From assembly GCA_026399025.1 (NCBI GenBank), contig JAPLRU010000048.1, positions 1 through 43,737 of the forward strand: a DNA stretch of 43,737 nt, read 5' to 3'. A program made the translations under genes and the position numbers. Each line of letters opens with the position of its first letter. Position 1 is the first letter of the stretch. Below, one piece after another: positions 28,662 to 37,050 of the stretch. Below the pieces are notes generated by a model that made no database searches, was not told the DNA's origin, and worked only from the letters and a program-made list of their open reading frames with translations. The stretch comes from Methylobacter sp. GTDB lineage: Bacteria; Pseudomonadota; Gammaproteobacteria; Methylococcales; Methylomonadaceae.

Positions 28662-30104
28662 ATGGGCAAACCAACCGGGTTTATGGAACTACCACGCACC
28701 GAGCGGCATTACGCCTCGCCGAGCGACCGTATCCAGCATTACCGCGAATTTACACTATCCCCCAGCGAAACCGAAGTGTCTGAGCAGGGCTCAAGATGCA
28801 TGGATTGCGGCATTCCTTTTTGCCATCAAGGCTGCCCTGTCAATAACATTATCCCGGATTGGAATGACGGCGTTTATCAGGGGAACTGGCAACAGGCGCT
28901 GGAAATTCTACACAGCACCAACAATTTCCCCGAATTTACCGGCCGTATCTGCCCCGCCCCTTGCGAAGCGGCTTGTACGCTGAATCTGCAAGACCAGCCG
29001 GTGACCATTAAATCGATAGAATGTGCAATTATCGACAAAGGCTGGGCAATGGGCTGGGTAAAGCCGCAAATTCCTGAGCAACGTACCGGCAAGCGTGTCG
29101 CGGTAATCGGCTCGGGACCGTCAGGATTAGCCTGCGCCCAACAGCTGGCGCGCGCCGGACATGAAGTTGTAGTCTATGAAAAAAATGACCGTATCGGCGG
29201 CTTATTGCGCTACGGCATTCCCGATTTCAAGATGGAAAAATCGCATATCGACCGACGCATTGCGCAAATGCAAGCCGAAGGCGTCAGATTCAGACCCAAC
29301 AGCCACATCGGCACCGATATTCCCGCGCAAAAAATACTCGCCGAATACGACGCCGTGGTTTTAGCGGTAGGCTCCGAAAAACCACGTGACCTCGAAGTTT
29401 CGGGACGCAACGACTATCAAGGCGTTTATTTTGCAATGGATTTTTTGCGCCAACAAAACAAGCGCAACGCGGGCGACAGCATAGCTGAAGATGTCGCGAT
29501 TACCGCGACCGACAAACATGTTGTAGTCATCGGCGGCGGCGATACCGGTTCCGATTGCATCGGCACATCGATTCGCCAGGGTGCGGCATCCGTGGTGCAG
29601 CTTGAAATTTTGCCGCAACCGCCTGAAAAAGAAAATAAACTGCTGACTTGGCCGTTGTGGCCCAATAAGTTGCGCACTACCTCTTCGCATGATGAAGGCA
29701 TTAAAAAACGTTACTTTAGCGTCAATACCCAAAGCGTTACCGGAAAAGACGGCAAAATAACCCATCTGAATGCGGTCGAAGTGGAGTGGAAGCAAGAAGG
29801 CGGTCAGTGGAAAATGAGCGAAAAACCGGACAGCGCATTTACTCTGGAAGCCGATATCGTATTTTTAGCGATGGGTTTCGTTCATCCGGTACACGAAGGC
29901 TTATTGCAGGAACTGGGCGTTGAACTGGAGCGCAATAACATCAAAGCCACCGACAAACAGTATCGAACTTCGGTCGATAAAGTGTTTGCCGCAGGCGACG
30001 CAAGACGTGGACAATCGCTGGTCGTGTGGGCGATACGCGAAGGCAGGCAAGCTGCCAGAGCCGTGGATGAATATCTGATGGGAACATCGGAACTGCCGCG
30101 CTAA
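28662..30104 (+). CDS. gltD: Glutamate synthase (NADPH), small subunit
   Basis: GltD passes electrons from NADPH through FAD and 4Fe-4S clusters to GltB. The 480 residues show N-terminal cluster cysteines 46, 49, 54 and 58 ([13 protein letters not shown]) and 97, 101 and 105 (CPAPCEAAC), an FAD-binding [20 protein letters not shown] at about 150-169, and an NADPH-binding GGGDTGSDC near 293. The C-terminal FAD contact [20 protein letters not shown] is present. AGAAGG precedes the start by a normal distance. It is co-directional with gltB, with two palindromic repeats in the gap and one beyond its end. Confidence 0.98.
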   Translation: MGKPTGFMELPRTERHYASPSDRIQHYREFTLSPSETEVSEQGSRCMDCGIPFCHQGCPVNNIIPDWNDGVYQGNWQQALEILHSTNNFPEFTGRICPAPCEAACTLNLQDQPVTIKSIECAIIDKGWAMGWVKPQIPEQRTGKRVAVIGSGPSGLACAQQLARAGHEVVVYEKNDRIGGLLRYGIPDFKMEKSHIDRRIAQMQAEGVRFRPNSHIGTDIPAQKILAEYDAVVLAVGSEKPRDLEVSGRNDYQGVYFAMDFLRQQNKRNAGDSIAEDVAITATDKHVVVIGGGDTGSDCIGTSIRQGAASVVQLEILPQPPEKENKLLTWPLWPNKLRTTSSHDEGIKKRYFSVNTQSVTGKDGKITHLNAVEVEWKQEGGQWKMSEKPDSAFTLEADIVFLAMGFVHPVHEGLLQELGVELERNNIKATDKQYRTSVDKVFAAGDARRGQSLVVWAIREGRQAARAVDEYLMGTSELPR

Positions 30105-30154
30105 TCAGATTAGCTACTTTAAAGAAGCGGTTTTAGCCGACTCAAGAACCGACT

Positions 30155-30195
30155 TAATCCGTTCCTGCCGAGCTTGTCGAAGCATGAACGGATTA
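30155..30195 (+). terminator. Palindromic repeat after gltD, possible terminator
   Basis: A perfect 10-bp stem, TAATCCGTTC (30155-30164) with GAACGGATTA (30186-30195), encloses CTGCCGAGCTTGTCGAAGCAT, the same repeat family as at 28522-28596. It lies 50 bp after the gltD stop, in the gap where gltD and the 30265 gene converge. There is no T-run, so termination is plausible but not shown. Confidence 0.6.
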
Positions 30196-30264
30196 AGAAA
30201 TTTTCAGCCTCAAACATGCAGCAAAGTCACGACTCATAACCCGAGATCGCCACTTTAAGCCCGC

Positions 30265-30450
30265 TTAAAGCGCTTTAGATTTGATTTTCTTACAGCGTTT
30301 ACACTGATAAACCGTAACCAACTTCCCCTGTTTCACATCAAATTGTCGGTCATTTAAGATTTCCCATTTATGAAAACCGCTACGGCATAAGGTATTGCCC
30401 GTATGCACTTGCGAAGGTTTAGGCCGCTTAAATTGAACTACATCACCCAT
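30265..30450 (-). CDS. Small zinc-ribbon-like protein of unknown function
   Basis: This is a 61-residue basic protein. It begins MGDVVQFKRPKPSQVH, has Cys22 and His26 in LCRSGFHKW, and a C-terminal pair in YQCKRCKK (Cys50, Cys53), a spacing that suggests one zinc site. An AAGGA site lies 6 bases before the ATG. Small proteins with this VQFKRPKPS start and GFHKW motif recur in gammaproteobacteria without a known role, as far as I recall. It is convergent with gltD and apparently single. Confidence 0.8.
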   Translation of the reverse strand: MGDVVQFKRPKPSQVHTGNTLCRSGFHKWEILNDRQFDVKQGKLVTVYQCKRCKKIKSKAL

Positions 30451-30555
30451 GTTTTTCCTTTCGCTTACCCGCCTGAAAACAGCCCGGAACCGTTCGATAA
30501 GTCACTTGCTTCATAGTTGCAAGCATCTTTGCCTTTGCTTAATCAGTGCTGACGG

Positions 30556-31311
30556 TTAAAAACTATCGGCCTTCGCACGGGCTTCCTTTGCACCGGCAAA
30601 ATCCTGTTGTATTTCTCTGGCATGAGCTATCAGCAACCAACAGTGCTTTTTCAGGGTATTATCTGTAGAAGCCAGTAACGCGGACTTTTTTGCCAGATCC
30701 TCGGCTAGGCGTGGTTTGGATTGATCCAATCTTAATAACGCCAGTTTATAAAACAAAGTCGCATTTCTTGGCTCAATCCTGATCGCTCTTTCGATGGAAA
30801 CTGCTGCCGAATCAAGATCGCCGGATTTGCTGTTTTGTTTGGCGACGGAAACTAAAGCGCCTACCGCAGGCGACAAACGAACCGTAGCTTCTATAGGTTC
30901 AAACGGCGTTAATTCCACAGGCGGAGGGGGCGCCGGTGCCGGTAACGACTCCGCAGGCCTTGCTTCTACAGTGGATGACGGTGCGGGAGGCGACGGTAAC
31001 GAGGAGGGTTCCGAGGTTTCTAACGGCGTCGATTCTAAAGGCGCCGACTCTAAAGGTACCGGCGCGGGTAACGGCAAAGGTATAGGTTCGGGCTTAACTT
31101 CCGAAAACTCCTTCAGCGGCTGAGTTTTAACGACCTGTTTAGACGGCTTACCATAAGGCTTGGCGGTCTTTTGCGGGACGGAAGGACCGGAGCGAACAGT
31201 TCCCTGTTCACCGCCATACACGGGAGCTGGCGGCTGCGAACCGTAAAATTCGGAACAGCCCGCGAGAAAAGCGGGTAATGCGCAAACCAGAACTAATCTT
31301 TTCAATGACAT
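30556..31311 (-). CDS. Proline-rich lipoprotein with C-terminal TPR-like helices
   Basis: The 251-residue protein has a lipoprotein signal, MSLKRLVLVCALPAFLAGCS, with lipobox LAGC and lipidated Cys19. Residues about 25-140 are a proline/serine/glutamate-rich stalk with PLES repeats (SAPLESTPLET), and residues 145-250 form TPR-like helix pairs (SGDLDSAAVSIERAIRIEPR, TLFYKLALLRLDQSK). It is likely an envelope protein with a long flexible tether and a protein-binding head. It follows the 31318 gene by 6 bp in one operon. The tethered TPR layout resembles assembly or pilotin-type lipoproteins, but nothing here names a partner. Confidence 0.88.
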   Translation of the reverse strand: MSLKRLVLVCALPAFLAGCSEFYGSQPPAPVYGGEQGTVRSGPSVPQKTAKPYGKPSKQVVKTQPLKEFSEVKPEPIPLPLPAPVPLESAPLESTPLETSEPSSLPSPPAPSSTVEARPAESLPAPAPPPPVELTPFEPIEATVRLSPAVGALVSVAKQNSKSGDLDSAAVSIERAIRIEPRNATLFYKLALLRLDQSKPRLAEDLAKKSALLASTDNTLKKHCWLLIAHAREIQQDFAGAKEARAKADSF

Positions 31312-31317
31312 CGTTGC

Positions 31318-31857
31318 TTAAAACAACTCTATATTGTCGGACTGGTCTTCTTCTTGATGTATATTTTTTATTGAAAGCGCTTCATCCACGGACTTGCCTT
31401 GTACAATCGCATCGAACATCAATTTTTCAGATTCCATCGTGTATCGAGAGCGGATTTCATGCTGAAACTGCCGCCATTCAGCCGGATTATAAAGACGCCC
31501 CTGATCTTGAACCAGCTCCGATAAGCCTTTCAGATTTGAAGTGACATGCTGCAAACATTGCTGCATCCGATCATAAAACTGAAAAGCGATTATAGAAGCT
31601 TGAATTTTATCGGTTGTTTCCGCACAGCAAGTAAGTGCTTCATTCCTTATTGCACATGAATCAAGCGCGAGTAGATGTTCGTTAATAGACTGCATATGCT
31701 CAACAATGGAAGTAAACGACTCCGTCAGCGTATTGACCGATACATCCGATTGATTCAGCATATCTTCTACCTGAATAGCCGATAAAATAAGCATTTTGGA
31801 TGTTTCCCGTACTTGGGTCCAATCAAGATCAGGGTTAAACGAGTTCGAATTAGACAT
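31318..31857 (-). CDS. Helical cytosolic protein of unknown function
   Basis: The 179 residues are almost all helical, with no signal peptide or membrane helix. A distinctive middle segment, IAFQFYDRMQQCLQHV (about 91-106), is followed by RLYNPAEWRQFQHEIRSRYT (about 121-140) and an acidic C terminus. The QFYDRMQQ type of motif occurs in proteins I associate with chemotaxis-phosphatase-like or methyl-accepting helper proteins, but I cannot place it firmly. It is first in a two-gene unit with the TPR-like lipoprotein. The start ATG at 31857 has only a weak ribosome site. Confidence 0.8.
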   Translation of the reverse strand: MSNSNSFNPDLDWTQVRETSKMLILSAIQVEDMLNQSDVSVNTLTESFTSIVEHMQSINEHLLALDSCAIRNEALTCCAETTDKIQASIIAFQFYDRMQQCLQHVTSNLKGLSELVQDQGRLYNPAEWRQFQHEIRSRYTMESEKLMFDAIVQGKSVDEALSIKNIHQEEDQSDNIELF

Positions 31858-32113
31858 GCATTAATACCAAGTAAAGATTTATACGAATAAGGACTGATGA
31901 GGTTCGCAACGCTATTCACAGTGAGCGCCCCACTCTGCAAACATTAAAATTTGCCGGGATTATAGCAAGTATAATGCCTTGCAGTGTTATTTAAAACAAT
32001 CCCCCAGCATGCGGCCTAGCATAGCTGCGTTCAGCACTTTTAAAGATGCACCTAGGTTTTAGCTTGGCAGGCATTTACAATAGCTCCACTTTGTAGCAAT
32101 TTCCTGTTGTGAT
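31858..32113. other. Divergent intergenic region before the copper oxidase gene
   Basis: About 255 bp between divergent genes should contain both promoters. I see no clear CueR- or CopR-type palindrome and no strong promoter hexamers. Confidence 0.4.
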
Positions 32114-33775
32114 ATGTCCAAAAGATTCCTCCTCTTATTAATGCTGTTAATTCCCGCATTAACCGTTGTTGCCGTTTATTTCGTACCGGCCCCGTTACAA
32201 AAAGCCGATATTACGCCACCTGCAACTGTTTTTAAGCACTCTGCGGAAACCGCCTCGGTAGAAAAGCCCTGTTCAAATGAACATCCCGAATGGCGGCAGG
32301 CGCAAGTGATCGATGGGGTAAAAATCAATGAATCGTTGTCATGCGAGCCGGATAACCCTTACGATATTGCCGTTGCGGTCAAAGGGGCCAATAACGTATC
32401 GATGCAGACTTTGATGCAGACGCATCTGGCTCAAGACGCCTTAACGATGACCGACGATCTGGATAATGATGGCGATCCCGACATCATCCGCATCAAACTG
32501 GAAGTTGCGGAGTTGAACGGTGCAAGTCCCGACGGCGACTTCCTGATTAATACTTACGCTATTGCCCCCGGCATCCAGCCGGGACTTTGGGTGTTTACAC
32601 CGAAATCCAGCGGCATGGCGCTGAAGAATTTCAACTCACTGGTCGCCAATCCACTGCTGCGCGCGCCCTCGCCGGTGATTCGGGTTGAACAGGGCGACAA
32701 GGTTTACGTTACGCTGGAAAATACCCATTATTTACCGCACACCATCCATCTTCACGGAGTCGATCATGCTTGGGCCACCGCTTCCGGTGACGATAATGAC
32801 GGTATGGAAGAGCACTCGGTGTTCCCCGGCAAAACCCACACTTATGAAATCCAGCCCCGGCATGCCGGAACCATGTTTTATCATTGCCACGTCCAAACCG
32901 CCCAACATTATATGATGGGCTTGAACGGCATGTTCATTGTCGAAGAAAACCAGCCGAATAACTGGGTGCAAACCTTTAATATCGGTGCGGGCCAAGTGCG
33001 TCATCCCGCGGTTGCGGTGCAAAAATCCTACAGTCAGGAATACGACTTGTATTATCAATCGGTCGATAAAAAACTGGCGCAAATCATCCAGAACGCCAAT
33101 GATCCACGGCTCATCGCACACCGGATGAGCCGCGAATACAACATGACCGAATCGTTTGAAAATTACTTTATGCTGAACGGCCATTCTTTCCCTTACACGT
33201 TGAGAGACGCGGTGATTGTCGCCAATGACAATGAAGACATCAAACTGCATGTCGCCAACGCCCAACGGTCTTTGGTCGCGTTGCATATCCACGGCCATAA
33301 AGCGACCATTACCGCTTACGACGGCGTTGAACAACCGGCCGGATTGCAAATAACCCGCGATGTGTTCGACATCGCTCCGGCGCAACGGCTTGATTTACGC
33401 CTGCGCACCCAAAACAACGGCTTGGACAGTTACGGTCCCGGCCTGTGGATGTTTCATGACCACGTACCGACCGGCACCACCACCGACGGCATGGAACCGG
33501 GCGGCAACATCGCAATCCTTGCCTATAAGTCTTTGCTTGACCAACAAGGCATGCCGCTTATGCATGAAACCTTGCTCGATCAGGTCTTTAGCAAAGATTA
33601 TTACGCAAAAAAACAAGCTGTTTGGAGCGAAGGCGAGTTTGCGCCGCTATTAGGTGAAGCCGGATTAATTGCGCCCGACTATGTTCGCATCATCGTCTTT
33701 GGCTTGGCGGCCGGATTAGCCGTAGGGCTGTTTATTTTTGCGGTACTGATCTATAAACGGAAACAAAAGCAATGA
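32114..33775 (+). CDS. Membrane-anchored multicopper oxidase
   Basis: This 553-residue protein has an N-terminal signal/anchor (about 4-23) and a C-terminal helix (about 522-546) before a KRKQKQ tail, so the oxidase domains lie in the periplasm. Trinuclear-cluster ligands pair as His212/His214 (IHLHG), His257/His259 (YHCHV), His391/His393 (HIHGH) and His448/His450 (MFHDH). The only type 1 Cys is Cys258, in the first cupredoxin domain; the usual C-terminal HCH is HDH. Residues 105-150 hold a TMTDDLDNDGDPD acidic, possibly Ca2+-binding loop. Substrate is unknown: Cu(I), another metal or a phenolic compound are options. It overlaps the cupredoxin gene by 4 bp (ATGA), so the cupredoxin is its probable electron partner. 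Confidence 0.92.
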   Translation: MSKRFLLLLMLLIPALTVVAVYFVPAPLQKADITPPATVFKHSAETASVEKPCSNEHPEWRQAQVIDGVKINESLSCEPDNPYDIAVAVKGANNVSMQTLMQTHLAQDALTMTDDLDNDGDPDIIRIKLEVAELNGASPDGDFLINTYAIAPGIQPGLWVFTPKSSGMALKNFNSLVANPLLRAPSPVIRVEQGDKVYVTLENTHYLPHTIHLHGVDHAWATASGDDNDGMEEHSVFPGKTHTYEIQPRHAGTMFYHCHVQTAQHYMMGLNGMFIVEENQPNNWVQTFNIGAGQVRHPAVAVQKSYSQEYDLYYQSVDKKLAQIIQNANDPRLIAHRMSREYNMTESFENYFMLNGHSFPYTLRDAVIVANDNEDIKLHVANAQRSLVALHIHGHKATITAYDGVEQPAGLQITRDVFDIAPAQRLDLRLRTQNNGLDSYGPGLWMFHDHVPTGTTTDGMEPGGNIAILAYKSLLDQQGMPLMHETLLDQVFSKDYYAKKQAVWSEGEFAPLLGEAGLIAPDYVRIIVFGLAAGLAVGLFIFAVLIYKRKQKQ

Positions 33776-34452
33776 ACTATTTAGTAACACTCCTGATATT
33801 GCTAGGCTTGCATACAGCGGCAGTTGCGGATGAACCCATGACCATGATGCACCACGGCAGCATGATGATGGATGAAAAAGGCATGATCATGAACGCCAAC
33901 AGCGACAATCTACCCAAAGACTGCCCGAAGATTTCCGGCGACGTCAACATCACCATCCATGCCGGCCAAAAACACGCGCTGAAATTTCCCGGAAAAATGT
34001 TTGCGTTCGACAATCAACAATGGGAGGTTAAGCCCTGCTCCCGGATCAACATCACTTTTATTAACGATGACCAAATCCGCCATCAATTAATGATTCACGG
34101 CTTGCCGGGCTATTTATACCCTCAAGGCATGTTCCATCTGGAACTTTACGGACAAGGCGAGTTAAAGGCTTCCTTGATTGTACCCAGCCAGAAAAAAACC
34201 TATCTCGTGCATTGCGAACTGGCGCAGCACATGGAAAAAGGCATGAAAGCCCAACTAAAAGTCGATGGCGGCGATGGCGATTTGCCCAGCATTCCCGGCA
34301 TCAGCAAGCCGATTAAAGCCGATGTTTATCCGGTCGATTGGAATCAAACGGCTTGGGCGGTATTGATTATTTGCGCGTTGATCGGCGCTGTTATCCCGTT
34401 TTTTGTTATAAGAAATAAATGGTTCACCACGAAGATCACGAAAAAACAATAA
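33772..34452 (+). CDS. Membrane-anchored cupredoxin (plastocyanin-like)
   Basis: The 226 residues have a signal peptide (cleavage after about AVA), a Met/His-rich start (MTMMHHGSMMMDEKG, 23-37) that could bind Cu(I), and a cupredoxin domain (about 55-165). The type 1 copper ligands are all visible: His104, Cys148, His153 and Met158 (HCELAQHMEKGM). A membrane helix at about 192-212 ends the protein in the cytoplasm. Translation is coupled to the multicopper oxidase by a 4-bp overlap. The last nine or so codons (FTTKITKKQ) and the stop come from a piece of the CACGAAG-type dispersed repeat, so the C terminus is probably a recent replacement. Confidence 0.9.
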   Translation: MNYLVTLLILLGLHTAAVADEPMTMMHHGSMMMDEKGMIMNANSDNLPKDCPKISGDVNITIHAGQKHALKFPGKMFAFDNQQWEVKPCSRINITFINDDQIRHQLMIHGLPGYLYPQGMFHLELYGQGELKASLIVPSQKKTYLVHCELAQHMEKGMKAQLKVDGGDGDLPSIPGISKPIKADVYPVDWNQTAWAVLIICALIGAVIPFFVIRNKWFTTKITKKQ

Positions 34453-34477
34453 CTTCATGCTCTTCAGGGTTACATAA
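34423..34477. repeat. Partial CACGAAG-type repeat overlapping the cupredoxin stop
   Basis: GGTTCACCACGAAGATCACGAA followed by ACTTCATGCTCTTCAGGG matches the inner arms of the repeat at 11283-11483, with the outer arms missing. The first part is translated as the end of the cupredoxin gene. Confidence 0.65.
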
Positions 34478-34596
34478 AAAGTGTGTAATTATTCACCCAC
34501 CTTTGAGAAGGGGGGGACTGAATAGCTACAAAAATGTTAAAAGACTTTTGAACGACTTATTAAGCTAATCCGCATGATTTTACTTTAGAGAGTTTC

Positions 34597-35568
34597 ATGA
34601 AACAGTTACTGTTATTCCTTGTAGTTTTCATGGCGCCGGCTATATGCCAAAGCGCAACGGCGCGTGAAAAAACAACAAAAGCCGACGCACTGCAATGCGC
34701 CGCCTTCAGCCCTTACGTAGGCAAAATCAACCCCGATTACGGCCCCCATCCGTCCAAAGAATTAATCGATGAACTGCTGGACACATTAGTTAAACAGACG
34801 TCGTTTCGCTGCATCATGACTTACGGCGTCATGAACGGCCTGGAACATACCTTTGCCGCCGCCGAAGCCCGGCATCTTAAAGTCATTGCGATCATCTGGC
34901 TGGATAAAGACATCGCCGTCAATTCGCGCTCCATAAGCGCAGGCATTGTGGCGGCAAAAGCCTATCCCAAAACCATCATAAAATTGAGCTGCGGCTCCGA
35001 AGTCAGAACCCGCCACGACTATGCGTTTGACGGCGAAATCAGCCGTTGCATTAACGCTCTGCATGAAGCGGGCGTATCCCAGCCGATCACCACCATAGAT
35101 ACCTGGTGGGAATGGTGCAATCGCACCACGCCTTGTCACCAAACCAATTTCGGCACCCAAGTCGATTGGATAGGCACCAATGTGTTTCCTTGGTGGGAAA
35201 ATAAACATTCCGGCCTTTTCCCCTGTACTCCGGCCAATAAAGCGGCCGACTTTCATATTGCCCGGCTTGAGGATATTCGCCGAACTTATCCGGGTAAAGA
35301 AGTGATCCTGACCGAATTCGGCTGGCCCAACGGCCCCGAAGGCGGCACCGAAGCCAATAAACGCACCCAACAGCAGTGCAGCGTTGCCGGCCCAAAAAAC
35401 CAAGCGCTCGTGGTCAAATCAACCTTTAAAAAACTGGCTGAAAAAGGTTGGTCCGGGGTCGTTTTCGAAGCCTTTTCAGAGAGCTGGAAGCCCAGCAATG
35501 AAGGCGACGTCGGCAGTTTTTGGGGGATTTGCCGGGGACAACCGCCTTACACATGCAGCCACTTTTAA
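34597..35568 (+). CDS. Glycoside hydrolase family 17-like protein
   Basis: The 323-residue secreted protein (signal peptide 1-19) resembles GH17 beta-1,3-glucanase or transglycosylase TIM barrels. The predicted acid/base is Glu135 in SCGSEV and the nucleophile Glu240 in VILTEFGWP. Between them are the strands TTIDTWWEW (about 165-173) and WIGTNVFPWW (191-200). Eight or so cysteines suggest disulfides. Expected activity is on beta-1,3-glucan, or possibly periplasmic glucan trimming. A GAGAG site precedes the ATG and a terminator follows. It is a single-gene unit. Confidence 0.87.
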   Translation: MKQLLLFLVVFMAPAICQSATAREKTTKADALQCAAFSPYVGKINPDYGPHPSKELIDELLDTLVKQTSFRCIMTYGVMNGLEHTFAAAEARHLKVIAIIWLDKDIAVNSRSISAGIVAAKAYPKTIIKLSCGSEVRTRHDYAFDGEISRCINALHEAGVSQPITTIDTWWEWCNRTTPCHQTNFGTQVDWIGTNVFPWWENKHSGLFPCTPANKAADFHIARLEDIRRTYPGKEVILTEFGWPNGPEGGTEANKRTQQQCSVAGPKNQALVVKSTFKKLAEKGWSGVVFEAFSESWKPSNEGDVGSFWGICRGQPPYTCSHF

Positions 35569-35579
35569 CGGCCCGCGAG

Positions 35580-35614
35580 CAGGATTTTTACTAAAAATAA
35601 AAATCCTGTTATTC
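35580..35614 (+). terminator. Rho-independent terminator of the GH17-like gene
   Basis: A perfect 11-bp stem, CAGGATTTTTA (35580-35590) with TAAAAATCCTG (35598-35608), surrounds a 7-base loop and is followed by TTATTC. The stem is A+T-rich and the T-run modest, but position, 12 bp after the stop codon, is right. Confidence 0.75.
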
Positions 35615-35777
35615 ATTGCAATCGGTGCAGTTTATAATCTGTAGCGTACATCGACAGCCTGACAATCCGTCAGTTACTACTATTAACTCCCTTGAGATAC
35701 GTGGCGTAACCGTGTTGCGCCGGCAACAAATCCGCACTTGTGTTTTGGTTATCAATTTTTTGAGAATTGTTCTTTAA

Positions 35778-36911
35778 ATGACTAAAGTTAAATTAACGCT
35801 GCTTATTTTAAATATCTTGTGGCTGTTCGCGGTATCCGAAACCGGCTACGCTCGCCATGCCGCTATTATTATCGACGCCGATAACGGCAACGTTTTACAC
35901 GAAGTGGAAGCGAATCAGGCCTGGTATCCCGCCTCGCTGACCAAACTGATGACCCTGTATATGACCTTCGAGGCCTTGCGAGCCGGTCAAATCGGCCTGC
36001 ACGAGACCTTAACCGCATCCACCCACGCCTCGCAACAACCTAATAGCAAACTGGGTTTAAGACGCGGCGAGCATTTAACCGTCGAAGACGCTATTTTGGC
36101 GATTATTACCCGTTCCGCCAATGACGCGTCCGTGGTTCTTGCCGAACATCTGGCTGAAACGGAAGAAAATTTTGCCTCTTACATGACCTCAAGAGCGCAT
36201 TCATTAGGCATGTACAACAGCCATTTCATGAACGCGACCGGCCTCCCCAACAACTGGCAAGTCACCACGCCCAGAGACATGGCGATTTTGGCCTGGAAAG
36301 CACAGCGCAATTTTCCCGAGTACTATCATTATTTTGCCGCGCACAGCTTTAATTACAAAGGCACCGAACTGCGCGGCATCAACAAGTTTACCGCCAGCTA
36401 TCCCGGCGCCGAAGGCATGAAAACCGGATTCACCTGCGGCTCCGGTTTTAATCTGATCGGTGCGGCGCATCAAAACGGCAGACATCTGATCGGCGTGGTC
36501 ATGGGCGGCATGACCAGCAAAGAGCGTTACCAATTAATGATGCAAAAAATGGATGCCGGCTTCGCTAATTTAGACAACATCGCCCCCGCCGCAAACATCA
36601 CCACCATGCTGACCGGCTCGGCAGGCAGCCCGCCCTACCAACTCGATTGCGGCAATGGCGCCGTTACGCATCCAAGCCCACGTTCTAACTACGTAAGCTA
36701 TACGCCCAAACATAAAAGCAGTAAAGTCATTCACAGGCTTCAACCGAGAACGCACAGCCGGACCAAGAGCAAAATGCCGTCTAAAAGTCCACTTATTCAA
36801 GCCAAAGCGAGTAGCAAGTCGTCGGCTAAAAGCAAAAACTTTCATAAACCGAAAGCCGTTATCAAAGCGGGCGGCAAAACCAAAGGCCTACATAAAATAG
36901 CGCTTCGTTGA
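35778..36911 (+). CDS. D-alanyl-D-alanine carboxypeptidase (S11) with basic tail
   Basis: This is a periplasmic peptidoglycan enzyme that trims the terminal D-Ala of pentapeptides. The 377 residues have a signal peptide (1-25, ending YARHA), and the three penicillin-binding motifs: SLTK (Ser53, Lys56), SAN (113-115) and KTG (215-217). After the catalytic domain (about 30-270), the usual PBP5-type C-terminal domain and amphipathic anchor are absent. Instead a Lys/Ser/His-rich tail (about 300-377) follows, which could bind anionic polymers or DNA non-specifically. The ribosome site is weak. The gene is convergent with comEC across a repeat-filled gap. Confidence 0.92.
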   Translation: MTKVKLTLLILNILWLFAVSETGYARHAAIIIDADNGNVLHEVEANQAWYPASLTKLMTLYMTFEALRAGQIGLHETLTASTHASQQPNSKLGLRRGEHLTVEDAILAIITRSANDASVVLAEHLAETEENFASYMTSRAHSLGMYNSHFMNATGLPNNWQVTTPRDMAILAWKAQRNFPEYYHYFAAHSFNYKGTELRGINKFTASYPGAEGMKTGFTCGSGFNLIGAAHQNGRHLIGVVMGGMTSKERYQLMMQKMDAGFANLDNIAPAANITTMLTGSAGSPPYQLDCGNGAVTHPSPRSNYVSYTPKHKSSKVIHRLQPRTHSRTKSKMPSKSPLIQAKASSKSSAKSKNFHKPKAVIKAGGKTKGLHKIALR

Positions 36912-37050
36912 GTTAGGCTATAAGCCGCAAGCGTCTCTGTTTATTCGAAAAAGTTTTGCTCTGCTACCCCCGCTGTGTGCCTTGCGCCTGCGGGCATAAG
37001 TATCTACACAATTTTTGTATTATAAATACAAATAGTTACAAAGCGTTCTA

